A DNA stretch of 13,206 nt from Bacillota bacterium (GTDB lineage Bacteria > Bacillota > Clostridia > Acetivibrionales > DTU013), in contig JAEZLF010000289.1 of the NCBI GenBank assembly GCA_023435925.1, forward strand, positions 1 to 13,206, read 5' to 3'. This document shows positions 7,226 through 13,206 of this stretch, in pieces. How positions within the stretch are numbered: the first letter of the stretch is position 1; every line of letters begins with the position of its first letter. Below the pieces are notes generated by a model, which searched no databases, was not told the DNA's origin, and saw nothing but the letters and a program-made list of their open reading frames with translations. The position numbers and the translations under genes are program-made.

Positions 7226-8664
7226 CGCTTCCAGAATGTCGGTGCGAAGAGCAGCAATACCGGGAATATTTCAAGCCTTCCAACAATCATGCAAAAAGAA
7301 AATACCGCTTTGCTAAGTGCTGAAAAATCCGCAAAATTCCCGTACGGGCCTACCAGTTCAAGCCCCGGACCAATATTGCCTATCGTGGCTGCAACAGATG
7401 TAAAGGTACTGACCGGATCCATATTATCCAATGACACCACCAGTAATGATACAACAAATATTGTAATATAAACAAAGAAATAAGTCGAAATTCCTGACAT
7501 TCTTTCTTCATCTACCGCTTTACCGCCGATTTTGACCGAGTATACCGATCTTGGATGGATTACCTTTGAAATTTCCCGTCTGATGATCTTTAGGAGCACC
7601 ACGATGCGGATACACTTTATTCCGCCGCCAGTCGAGCCGGCACTGGCACCGATAAACATCAGCAATACCAGTATGGATTTACTAAACATTGGCCACAGGT
7701 TAAAGTCTGTCGTTGAATATCCTGTCGTCGTAATGATTGTGCTTACCTGAAATGAAGCGTGCCTGAGAGATTCTCCGACCGTTTCAAAAGCCTGTCCGTA
7801 AAGGTCCAGTGTAATCAGAACAATAGAAGCTAATACCGTTCCCAGATAAAATCGGAATTCATCGTCTCTTAAAACTGACCTGAGATTCCCCTTAAGGCTT
7901 TGATAGTAAAGCGTAAAATTGATACCAAACAGAAACATAAATACGGTAATGATCACCTCGATGTAGACATTCTCATATGCACCCACACTGGTGTTTCTAT
8001 TGGAAAATCCTCCTGTACCTGCAGTTCCGAAGGTATGGATTAAGGCGTCGTATAGCGGCATCTTTGCAATCAGCAGCAAAAATACCTGTGCAGCAGTCAT
8101 AACAATATAAATAGTGTAAAGGATCTTCGCCGTCTGGCCGATTTTGGGAACCAGCTTTTCCGGACTTGGGCCCGGGCTTTCCGCTTTCATAATCTGAAAG
8201 CCGGTTGCTTTGGCAGATGGCAATATGGCAAGCGTCAGAACCAGAACTCCCATACCTCCTATCCAATGGGTAAAGCTTCTCCAGAAAAGAATACCTCTGG
8301 GCAGATTTTCAACCTGATTTAATATGGATGAGCCCGTCGTTGTAAAGCCTGACACAGACTCAAAAAACGCATCAATGAAGGAAGGGATAGCGCCACTGAA
8401 AATAAACGGCAAAGCACCGAATAAAGACACAAAAATCCACCCGAAAGACACGATGGCAAAACCATCACGAGTATAGATATCCGTAGTGACCGGCTTAATA
8501 CATCTCAGCACGAACCCTACAAGCAGTAATATCAGCATCGTCAGTAAAAACGCACTGGAGTCCGGCTGCCCATATATCAACGATACCATCAGCGACGGTA
8601 TCATACAGGCAGCTTCAATAAACAATACCGCCCCAATGCTTTTGAAAATCATTCTAAAGTTCAT
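7213..8664 (-). CDS. trkH: Trk potassium uptake channel subunit TrkH
   Basis: TrkH is the membrane pore of the Trk/Ktr potassium uptake system and is gated by the cytoplasmic TrkA ring. The 483-residue product is highly hydrophobic and has the four pore loops of the superfamily, each with its filter glycine: TTTGSS (108-113), GTAGTGGFS (213-221), TTTGYST (312-318) and ATIGNIG (426-432). The glycine-rich GASAGSTGGGIK (339-350) matches the gating-loop region, and GRLEIFP near the C-terminus is typical of the family. The start is the ATG at 8664, with GGAGG 8 nt upstream; a longer frame to 8694 lacks support. The start overlaps the trkA stop by 11 bp, so its ribosome binding site lies inside trkA and translation is probably coupled. 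A terminator follows. Confidence 0.96.
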   Translation of the reverse strand: MNFRMIFKSIGAVLFIEAACMIPSLMVSLIYGQPDSSAFLLTMLILLLVGFVLRCIKPVTTDIYTRDGFAIVSFGWIFVSLFGALPFIFSGAIPSFIDAFFESVSGFTTTGSSILNQVENLPRGILFWRSFTHWIGGMGVLVLTLAILPSAKATGFQIMKAESPGPSPEKLVPKIGQTAKILYTIYIVMTAAQVFLLLIAKMPLYDALIHTFGTAGTGGFSNRNTSVGAYENVYIEVIITVFMFLFGINFTLYYQSLKGNLRSVLRDDEFRFYLGTVLASIVLITLDLYGQAFETVGESLRHASFQVSTIITTTGYSTTDFNLWPMFSKSILVLLMFIGASAGSTGGGIKCIRIVVLLKIIRREISKVIHPRSVYSVKIGGKAVDEERMSGISTYFFVYITIFVVSLLVVSLDNMDPVSTFTSVAATIGNIGPGLELVGPYGNFADFSALSKAVFSFCMIVGRLEIFPVLLLFAPTFWKRVNI

Positions 8665-10033
8665 TCGGCATTCCTCCGGGAGCGATGATATCATTTAAAT
8701 CCGAGAATTGCCTATCCTTTGAAATTAATATAACCGTGTCTCCCGGCTTAATTGCATCCTTGCCGTGAGGAATAATGATATCGCTCCTTCTTACGATTGC
8801 AGCAACCAGTACACCTTTCAACAGCTTTACATCCCTGAGGGGTATGTTAATAAATTTTGTATGCTGACTGGCAGTAAATTCAGATGCCTCTGCTTTATCG
8901 TCAACAATTTTATATAGCGCTTCCACAGGATTCCCCATAGCATTTTTCAGTCCCCTTACATATCTGGTGATGTTATTTGCCGTGATCACCTTTGGACTTA
9001 TGATGCTGTCAATTCCTAGGTTTTTTATCACACTGGAATAATTGATCCGGTTGATCTTTGCAATGACCTTTGGGACACCAAACTGCTTTGCCAGCAGCGC
9101 AGACATCAAATTCTCCTCATCACGTCCCGTTAGCGATACAAAAGCATCCATATCGCTCAAATTTTCTGAGTTCAGCACGGTTTCATCAGAGCCATCACCG
9201 TGAATGATTAAAGTATTCGGCAGCAGCTCCGACAGTTCAAGACACTTTTTATAATCTATCTCAATAATCTTTGCCTTCATACCGGTCTCGTCCAGATACT
9301 TTGCAAGATAGTATGCAATCCTTCCTCCTCCGACAATCATTACGTTCCTGATTTTCGGTGTGTATAAACCGAGCTTTTTGCAGAAATTAAAAACATTGGA
9401 GGGTCTGCCAAGGATATAGATGGAATCATTTTCCCATATCTGGAAATCTCCATCCGGTATGATGACATTCTCATCCCTGAGTACTGCTCCAATCAAAACA
9501 GAAGATGATATCTTACTTGAAATAGCCTTCAATTGCATGCCAATAACAGGCATATCACCGGTTACTTTTATCTCTACCAGCTCCACCCGGCCCTTTGCAA
9601 AAGGCTCTACATCAATAGCAGACGGAAAACTCAGAAGCTGTGCAATCTCAGTTGCCGCAGCCTGCTCCGGATTGATAACCATATCAAGTCCAAGATCCGC
9701 TTTTAAAACAGATAACTCACTTGCATATTCCTGATCCCTGATTCTGGCAATCGTATGCTGTGCACCAAGCTTTTTCCCTGTAAGGCAGCATACCATATTC
9801 ATTTCATCACTTGTTGTGGCAGCGATGAGCAGGTCAGCTTCCTTGACACCCGCCTCAAGCAATATTTTGGTACTCACACCGTTGCCCCTTATACACATGA
9901 CATCCAGATATTCACTGGCCTTTTTCAAAGCCTCAGGGTTTTTATCGATAATGGTTACATCATTGTTTTCTTTTGACAGGTTTTCAGCGAGACTGTACCC
10001 CACCTTGCCATCGCCAATAATTATTATTTTCAT
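8654..10033 (-). CDS. trkA: Trk potassium uptake regulatory subunit TrkA
   Basis: TrkA is the cytoplasmic peripheral subunit that forms a ring under TrkH and gates it in response to nucleotides. The 459-residue product is the full duplicated form: RCK_N (about 1-125) with the Rossmann motif GDGKVG and an acidic residue at strand 2 (IID), RCK_C (about 137-215), a second RCK_N (about 228-345) starting VMIVGGGRIA, and a second RCK_C (about 375-450). In some Firmicutes RCK_C domains bind c-di-AMP; I cannot tell from the sequence whether these do. The start is the ATG at 10033 (MKIIIIGDG), with GAGGAG about 6 nt upstream; the frame stays open to 10108 but that extension is leader sequence. It is the first gene of trkAH, with a leader of about 104 nt. 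Confidence 0.96.
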   Translation of the reverse strand: MKIIIIGDGKVGYSLAENLSKENNDVTIIDKNPEALKKASEYLDVMCIRGNGVSTKILLEAGVKEADLLIAATTSDEMNMVCCLTGKKLGAQHTIARIRDQEYASELSVLKADLGLDMVINPEQAAATEIAQLLSFPSAIDVEPFAKGRVELVEIKVTGDMPVIGMQLKAISSKISSSVLIGAVLRDENVIIPDGDFQIWENDSIYILGRPSNVFNFCKKLGLYTPKIRNVMIVGGGRIAYYLAKYLDETGMKAKIIEIDYKKCLELSELLPNTLIIHGDGSDETVLNSENLSDMDAFVSLTGRDEENLMSALLAKQFGVPKVIAKINRINYSSVIKNLGIDSIISPKVITANNITRYVRGLKNAMGNPVEALYKIVDDKAEASEFTASQHTKFINIPLRDVKLLKGVLVAAIVRRSDIIIPHGKDAIKPGDTVILISKDRQFSDLNDIIAPGGMPNEL

Positions 10034-10057
10034 TCCATTCTCCTCGTAAAACGATGA

Positions 10058-10113
10058 ATAAGATGTGCCCGCCATTGAATCCTGCAAAAAAACCAAAGGG
10101 GACATCATCTTAT
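10058..10113 (-). promoter_or_regulatory. Inverted repeat in the trkA leader
   Basis: ATAAGATG (10058-10065) and CATCTTAT (10106-10113) are perfect 8-bp complements within the predicted 5' leader of trkA; a further CCC/GGG pairing is possible inside. A run of seven T's (minus strand) lies in the loop. It ends about 25 nt before the trkA start and could affect mRNA folding near the ribosome binding site. I see no ydaO-type c-di-AMP riboswitch core. Confidence 0.4.
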
Positions 10114-10143
10114 CAACATTTTATTATTCCTATCTTAAATGCG

Positions 10144-10172
10144 ATTGTATACCCATTTTATGAAAAGGTCAA
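10144..10172 (-). promoter_or_regulatory. Promoter of the trkAH operon
   Basis: On the minus strand TTGACC (10172-10167) and TACAAT (10149-10144) are separated by 17 bp, each matching 5 of 6 consensus bases. Transcription would start near 10137, giving a leader of about 104 nt. The promoter is divergent from that of the HD-GYP gene. Confidence 0.75.
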
Positions 10173-10253
10173 TATATATGCCATCTCATATTTTTACAAC
10201 ATTTTGTATTTGTTTTTATAATTGTTTTCTGTCATTTCATCCTATGGTTTTAC

Positions 10254-10292
10254 AAATTGTACTAATTTAGTTTATGATAGTATAAATTGTAC
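10254..10292. repeat. Two direct repeats 30 bp apart between divergent promoters
   Basis: AAATTGTAC occurs at 10254-10262 and 10284-10292, exactly 30 bp apart (about three helical turns), ending 8 bp upstream of the -35 box at 10301. The second copy contains the palindrome TTGTACAA. The placement fits an activator or repressor operator, but no regulator is identified. Confidence 0.4.
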
Positions 10293-10300
10293 AAAGTATA

Positions 10301-10329
10301 TTGACAAAAATATACATCAACATTATAAT
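10301..10329 (+). promoter_or_regulatory. Consensus promoter of the riboswitch/HD-GYP unit
   Basis: TTGACA (10301-10306) and TATAAT (10324-10329) are both perfect consensus hexamers with the ideal 17-bp spacer. Transcription would start near 10336, shortly before the riboswitch aptamer. Such a strong promoter fits control mainly after initiation, by the riboswitch. Confidence 0.9.
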
Positions 10330-10349
10330 TGTTATGTTAATAAACATTT

Positions 10350-10430
10350 GAAAAAGGCAAACCTACTGAAAAGTAGCGACGCAAAGCCACGAGTCTAAGG
10401 AACTATCTATTATCGTCGGGCTGCCAGGGT
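10350..10430 (+). ncRNA. c-di-GMP-I (GEMM-I) riboswitch aptamer
   Basis: The GEMM-I landmarks appear in order: GGCAAACC (10356-10363), a stem CTACT/AGTAG closed by a GAAA tetraloop (10363-10376), the junction GACGCAAAGCC (10378-10388), a second stem ACGA/TCGT (10389-10416) containing the tetraloop-receptor-like GTCTAAGG, and the closing GGGCTGCC (10418-10425). The base equivalent to G20 of the Vc2 aptamer appears to be G, which favours c-di-GMP over cGAMP; this rests on my own alignment. It lies between a consensus promoter and a terminator, in front of an HD-GYP gene. Confidence 0.93.
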
Positions 10431-10448
10431 GATATCCGGAAGAGTTTT

Positions 10449-10483
10449 AAAGCCATGGCTTTTCAATAGGCCGTGGCTTTTTT
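10449..10483 (+). terminator. Intrinsic terminator, expression platform of the riboswitch
   Basis: AAAGCCATGGC (10449-10459) pairs with GCCGTGGCTTT (10470-10480) over 11 bp with one G-U, loop of 10 nt, ending in six T's (10478-10483). It lies 24 nt after the aptamer. Ligand-dependent folding should decide between termination and readthrough into the HD-GYP gene. AAAGCC also occurs in the aptamer core (10383-10388), so it could compete for the 3' arm. Confidence 0.88.
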
Positions 10484-10537
10484 ATGTGGAAATACTACAG
10501 AAAAATAGCTTCAGGAAAACAAAGGAGATTTACCGAA

Positions 10538-11134
10538 TTGCCAAGTCTATTAAGTGACAGTATACTGACAAATGCGAACTTTCTTAAAAAAGTAACATAT
10601 TTAAAGAATAAACTGGAGTTTGACACTGTGACCTATAAGCACTCACTAAATGTCGCCAATATGTGTGTAAAATTCCTGAGATATCTCAATTGTGACATCA
10701 ACGAAAATATGGTCTTTTATGCCGGCTTGTTTCACGATATTGGAAAAACAACGATCACTAAAACAATTCTGAACAAAAAAAGTAACCTGTCGAAAAGTGA
10801 ATTCAGCCAGATAAAGGATCATACCACACAAGGTTACAAAATACTACTGAAGCACGGTTTTCCTACAGAAATATTTCTATCCGCTCATCTTCATCACGAA
10901 AAATTCGATGGGACAGGATATCCTTTAGGCCTGGTTTCAGATGAAACTCCGCTTATTGCAAGGATCGTAAGTATCTGTGATGTATTTGATGCATTAACCT
11001 CAGACAGGCCATACAGAAAAGCATTCTGTGCAGATGAAGCTTTGCAGATCATGACGGATTCCGGCAGCCACTTTGATCCTGAGCTATTATCTATATTGAC
11101 CGCAAATTGCTCCCGGTTTATAAGTACATGCTGA
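10538..11134 (+). CDS. HD-GYP domain protein, probable c-di-GMP phosphodiesterase
   Basis: The protein is a stand-alone HD-GYP domain of about 198 residues without sensor or receiver domain. Metal-binding and signature residues are all visible (numbered from the TTG start): HS (35-36), FHDIGK (65-70), the conserved His before G (95), HHEKFDGTGYP (119-129) and the end motif DVFDALTSDRPYR (148-160). Such proteins hydrolyse c-di-GMP to pGpG or GMP. Start choice: the longest frame begins at an ATG at 10484 that directly abuts the terminator U-tract and has no ribosome binding site, while the in-frame TTG at 10538 has AAAGGAG about 10 nt upstream and lies fully behind the terminator. The c-di-GMP riboswitch ahead of it suggests feedback of the messenger on its own breakdown. 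Catalytic activity is inferred from motifs only. Confidence 0.92.
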   Translation: MPSLLSDSILTNANFLKKVTYLKNKLEFDTVTYKHSLNVANMCVKFLRYLNCDINENMVFYAGLFHDIGKTTITKTILNKKSNLSKSEFSQIKDHTTQGYKILLKHGFPTEIFLSAHLHHEKFDGTGYPLGLVSDETPLIARIVSICDVFDALTSDRPYRKAFCADEALQIMTDSGSHFDPELLSILTANCSRFISTC

Positions 11135-11170
11135 TGAGCAATATCGTGTCCTGTTTCTGCATAGGAGTAA

Positions 11171-11683
11171 TCAAATTGGCTTCCCGTATATCTCGGTATA
11201 AGTCAGTTTGCCCTGTATCCGCTCCGACTTCATAAGTGAAATTCGATTCACCGGCATTATGATTTGTGGGATAGCAAGCTCAATACTACTTTTGGCAACG
11301 ACTTCACGCCCGATTGTAATGTGCGGTTTATACTCTCTGTTTTCTATGTCAAATCCGGCAGAGCGCAGAGAAGATGCCAGCCTGTCGGCAAATCCCGAAA
11401 GACTGGCATTCTTGTCAATACCCACCCAATAAACGTCACCGGCTCCGCGCCGGAACCTTCCGAAACCACCGATAGAAAGGGAAAGGCTGTCAGGTGCAGT
11501 AGAATCAATCGCTTGCCTTATAGCTGATACTTGGTTGGTTTCACCTATAAAGGCAAGCGTTAAATGCAGATTTCCCTCCTGCGTAAAATTCCCAGAGACT
11601 GTTTGCCTCTTTAATTCAGAGATTGATTTCAATAAAGCATTTTTCACTTCATCATTGAAGAGAATTGCAACAAATAACCGCAT
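11171..11683 (-). CDS. thpR: RNA 2',3'-cyclic phosphodiesterase (2H family)
   Basis: The 170-residue product belongs to the ThpR/LigT 2H phosphoesterase family, which opens 2',3'-cyclic phosphates on RNA and was first known for 2'-5' RNA ligase activity. Both catalytic His-x-Thr motifs are present: HLTL (residues 40-43) followed by AFIGE, and HITIGR (about 120-125), spaced as in the family. It begins MRLFVAI, a typical N-terminus, and its length is normal. The ATG at 11683 is preceded by AAGGAAAGAG. It lies 41 bp after the HD-superfamily gene on the same strand, so the two are probably cotranscribed, and it converges on the HD-GYP gene with a 36-bp gap. The physiological substrate in bacteria is uncertain. 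Confidence 0.92.
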   Translation of the reverse strand: MRLFVAILFNDEVKNALLKSISELKRQTVSGNFTQEGNLHLTLAFIGETNQVSAIRQAIDSTAPDSLSLSIGGFGRFRRGAGDVYWVGIDKNASLSGFADRLASSLRSAGFDIENREYKPHITIGREVVAKSSIELAIPQIIMPVNRISLMKSERIQGKLTYTEIYGKPI

Positions 11684-11724
11684 AGTTCACTCTTTCCTTA
11701 CTCCTGGCGGAAGGCGTCAGCCTA

Positions 11725-12324
11725 TTAACGCCTCAAAAATCCTTTATCAATTGAATCTTCAACAGCCGTCTTCACATACTCCCAAAGGGCCGGCGCATTT
11801 TTTTCCAACAGGGCATTCCTTTTTAAGACCTTTTCACTGTTTACCCCTGGCTTTTGCCATGTATGCCCGCCGGTATTCCGGTTCAGAAGCAACGGCTGAA
11901 ATCTGTCCAGGCAAGCTGCAAAAAGCGATTCCGGTGTATTCAACTCCTCAAATTCACGCCATAAGTCCCATAGCTCCTTCGCCTGGTCAGGGGGCAGCAA
12001 ATGAAATATTCTTTCGGCAGCCTTTTGTTCCCGTTCTTCCTTATCCTCGTACCCCTTCTCGTCATAACAAAAGGTGTCTCCGGCATCAATTTCAACAATG
12101 TCATGAATCAGCACCATTTTTACGACATTTAAAACATCCAGGTTTTTTTCCGGCGAATACTCAGACAGCATGATCGCCATGATTGCCAAATGCCAGGAAT
12201 GCTCTGCATCATTCTCATTTCTGTCTGTTCCGATAATAACATTCTGTCGGAATATCTGTTTTAATTTATCAATCTCCGTAATAAACTCAATTTGCCTCAA
12301 CAGCCGCTCATTTTCCGTAATCAA
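11725..12324 (-). CDS. HD-superfamily phosphohydrolase, YfbR/HDDC2-like
   Basis: The 199-residue product carries an HD metal-dependent phosphohydrolase domain of the kind found in YfbR-type 5'-deoxynucleotidases and HDDC2-like proteins. Visible residues are AEHSWH (40-45), HD followed by E and D at 74-83 (IHDIVEIDAGD) and the late Asp of CLDRFQPLL (139). The family removes phosphate from deoxynucleoside monophosphates, but substrate cannot be read from the sequence. The start appears to be TTG at 12324, with AAGGGG 5 nt upstream; no in-frame ATG exists upstream before a stop. It is probably the first gene of a pair with thpR. It is unrelated to HD-GYP: the GYP motif is absent. Confidence 0.85.
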   Translation of the reverse strand: MITENERLLRQIEFITEIDKLKQIFRQNVIIGTDRNENDAEHSWHLAIMAIMLSEYSPEKNLDVLNVVKMVLIHDIVEIDAGDTFCYDEKGYEDKEEREQKAAERIFHLLPPDQAKELWDLWREFEELNTPESLFAACLDRFQPLLLNRNTGGHTWQKPGVNSEKVLKRNALLEKNAPALWEYVKTAVEDSIDKGFLRR

Positions 12325-12427
12325 TCCATCCCCTTCTTCATATTTGATGATAGTGGTGCATTATGTATAAATAATCGTCAAGCAGGCAATCGCTTAATAT
12401 CACACTATGTCATTTTTAACAGATATA

Positions 12428-12458
12428 CACTTTGCTTAACATGCACTTTGTTCAACAT
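12428..12458. repeat. Imperfect 15-bp tandem repeat after the reductase gene
   Basis: CACTTTGCTTAACAT (12428-12442) is followed one base later by CACTTTGTTCAACAT (12444-12458), 13 of 15 identical. It lies directly downstream of the reductase stop codon (12460-12462). The rest of the 135-bp gap up to 12324 shows no gene or clear terminator. Confidence 0.6.
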
Positions 12459-12459
12459 A

Positions 12460-13206
12460 TTATTCAAACAATTCTGCAGCTTCGGCCATGTTGTCTATAA
12501 TCTTTACCCCAAAAGGACAGCGGCTCTCGCAGTTGCCACAGGATATGCAATCGCTTCCCAGTTTACCCAGGCCTTTATAATGAGAACGAATAGACGGCGG
12601 AATATTATTCTTATCCAACCTTGCTATGTCCAAATATTTATTAACCATTGCGATATCAATATCAACGGGGCAGGGTTGACAGTGACTGCAGTAAACACAG
12701 TTCCCTACAAAATCATTGTTGAGTTCATTTAAAAATGGTGTATAGTCTTTTTCAGCGTCACTGGCTTCAAAATAAGCTACTGCATCCTTCACCTCATCGG
12801 CGGTTTTACTGCCAAGCAAGGTGCTAAATACAGCCGGACGGCTTAGTGCATAATGAATACACTGATTGACGCTCATGGGTTTTGAGAAAGGTGTATGCTC
12901 GGGTGAAATGAGTTTCCCCGCACCCAATGTTTTCATTACACTGATTCCAACGCCTTGTTGTTCACAAAGAGTATACAGTGCAGCACGTTCCGGATCCAAG
13001 CCCCGAAACTCATCCTTATTCCATCCGGTACCTAATGAGTCAAGGGTATACTTGTCAGGGGGACACAGGTCGAAGGCTAAGTTAATGCTAAACAACATGG
13101 CCTCCACAATGCCCGTCTTTACAACTCTGGCTGCAATATCCGGCTTGTGGGAGCTAAATCCGATATGTCCGATGTCCCCATTACGCTTCAGTTTCTGCGC
13201 ATAATC
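12460..13206 (-). CDS. Aldo/keto reductase with C-terminal cysteine clusters (5' part missing)
   Basis: The frame is open from the right window edge, so the N-terminal half of the barrel, with the catalytic Asp/Tyr/Lys/His set, is not seen. The visible 248 residues begin inside the TIM barrel (IGHIGFSSHKPDIAARV, a typical AKR strand and helix) and continue through GISVMKTLGAGKL and a cofactor-binding-like segment (LGSKTADEV). The C-terminal 80 residues hold two cysteine clusters, CVYCSHCQPCP and CISCGNCESRCPFGV, arranged like a ferredoxin-type [4Fe-4S] domain. This architecture matches the predicted oxidoreductases of COG1453, common in anaerobes, whose substrates are mostly unknown. Electron transfer between the clusters and NAD(P)H is inferred. 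Confidence 0.92.
   Translation of the reverse strand, partial: DYAQKLKRNGDIGHIGFSSHKPDIAARVVKTGIVEAMLFSINLAFDLCPPDKYTLDSLGTGWNKDEFRGLDPERAALYTLCEQQGVGISVMKTLGAGKLISPEHTPFSKPMSVNQCIHYALSRPAVFSTLLGSKTADEVKDAVAYFEASDAEKDYTPFLNELNNDFVGNCVYCSHCQPCPVDIDIAMVNKYLDIARLDKNNIPPSIRSHYKGLGKLGSDCISCGNCESRCPFGVKIIDNMAEAAELFE

Noticed and set aside
7128..7286. N-terminal extension of the small membrane protein up to 7286
   Set aside because: It would overlap the end of trkH and a strong terminator hairpin, and the extra residues look unlike protein-coding sequence.
8665..8694. Longer TrkH start at 8694
   Set aside because: The ATG at 8664 has an ideal ribosome binding site and gives the usual N-terminus; the extension lies within trkA.
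10034..10108. Longer TrkA start at 10108
   Set aside because: The ATG at 10033 directly precedes the Rossmann motif and has a strong ribosome binding site; the 25 extra residues are untranslated leader.
10034..10137. A ydaO-type c-di-AMP riboswitch in the trkA leader
   Set aside because: The leader is too short and lacks the conserved core; only a simple inverted repeat is visible.
11684..11724. A hairpin between the HD-superfamily gene and thpR as a terminator
   Set aside because: Only about 5 bp of stem (AGGCG with CGCCT) and no T-run follow, so the two genes are probably cotranscribed.

Overview
The window looks like a chromosomal segment of an anaerobic Gram-positive bacterium, most likely a member of Clostridia. 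This is inferred from strong AGGAGG-type ribosome binding sites, near-consensus housekeeping promoters, a c-di-GMP-I riboswitch with an intrinsic terminator as expression platform, and an aldo/keto reductase carrying ferredoxin-like cysteine clusters. No phage, transposase, CRISPR, tRNA or rRNA signal was seen. Genus and species cannot be decided from the sequence alone.

Positions 1-6114 (minus strand) hold a type IV pilus operon read right to left: pilB (extension ATPase), pilT (retraction ATPase), pilM (actin-like), pilC (inner-membrane platform) and the start of a prepilin gene cut by the window edge. A near-consensus promoter (TTAACA, 17 bp, TATAAT) lies just ahead of pilB. An extended -10 site ahead of the prepilin may give it extra transcription. 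Positions 6185-6623 carry no convincing gene but include a perfect 10-bp inverted repeat with an alternative pairing partner.

Positions 6624-10172 (minus strand) hold a potassium-uptake operon, trkA then trkH, overlapping by 11 bp and driven by a TTGACC-17-TACAAT promoter. A strong terminator follows trkH, and directly behind its U-tract starts a small membrane-anchored protein of unknown function.

Positions 10301-11134 (plus strand) form a self-contained unit: a perfect consensus promoter, a c-di-GMP-I (GEMM-I) riboswitch, a terminator, and a stand-alone HD-GYP domain protein expected to degrade c-di-GMP. This suggests a feedback loop in which the messenger controls expression of its own hydrolase. 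It sits a few kilobases from a pilus operon of a kind often controlled by c-di-GMP, but the two c-di-GMP-binding MshEN domains of this PilB have degenerate ligand motifs.

Positions 11171-13206 (minus strand) hold housekeeping or accessory enzymes: an RNA 2',3'-cyclic phosphodiesterase (thpR), an HD-superfamily phosphohydrolase of the YfbR type, and the C-terminal part of an aldo/keto reductase with two cysteine clusters, cut by the right window edge.
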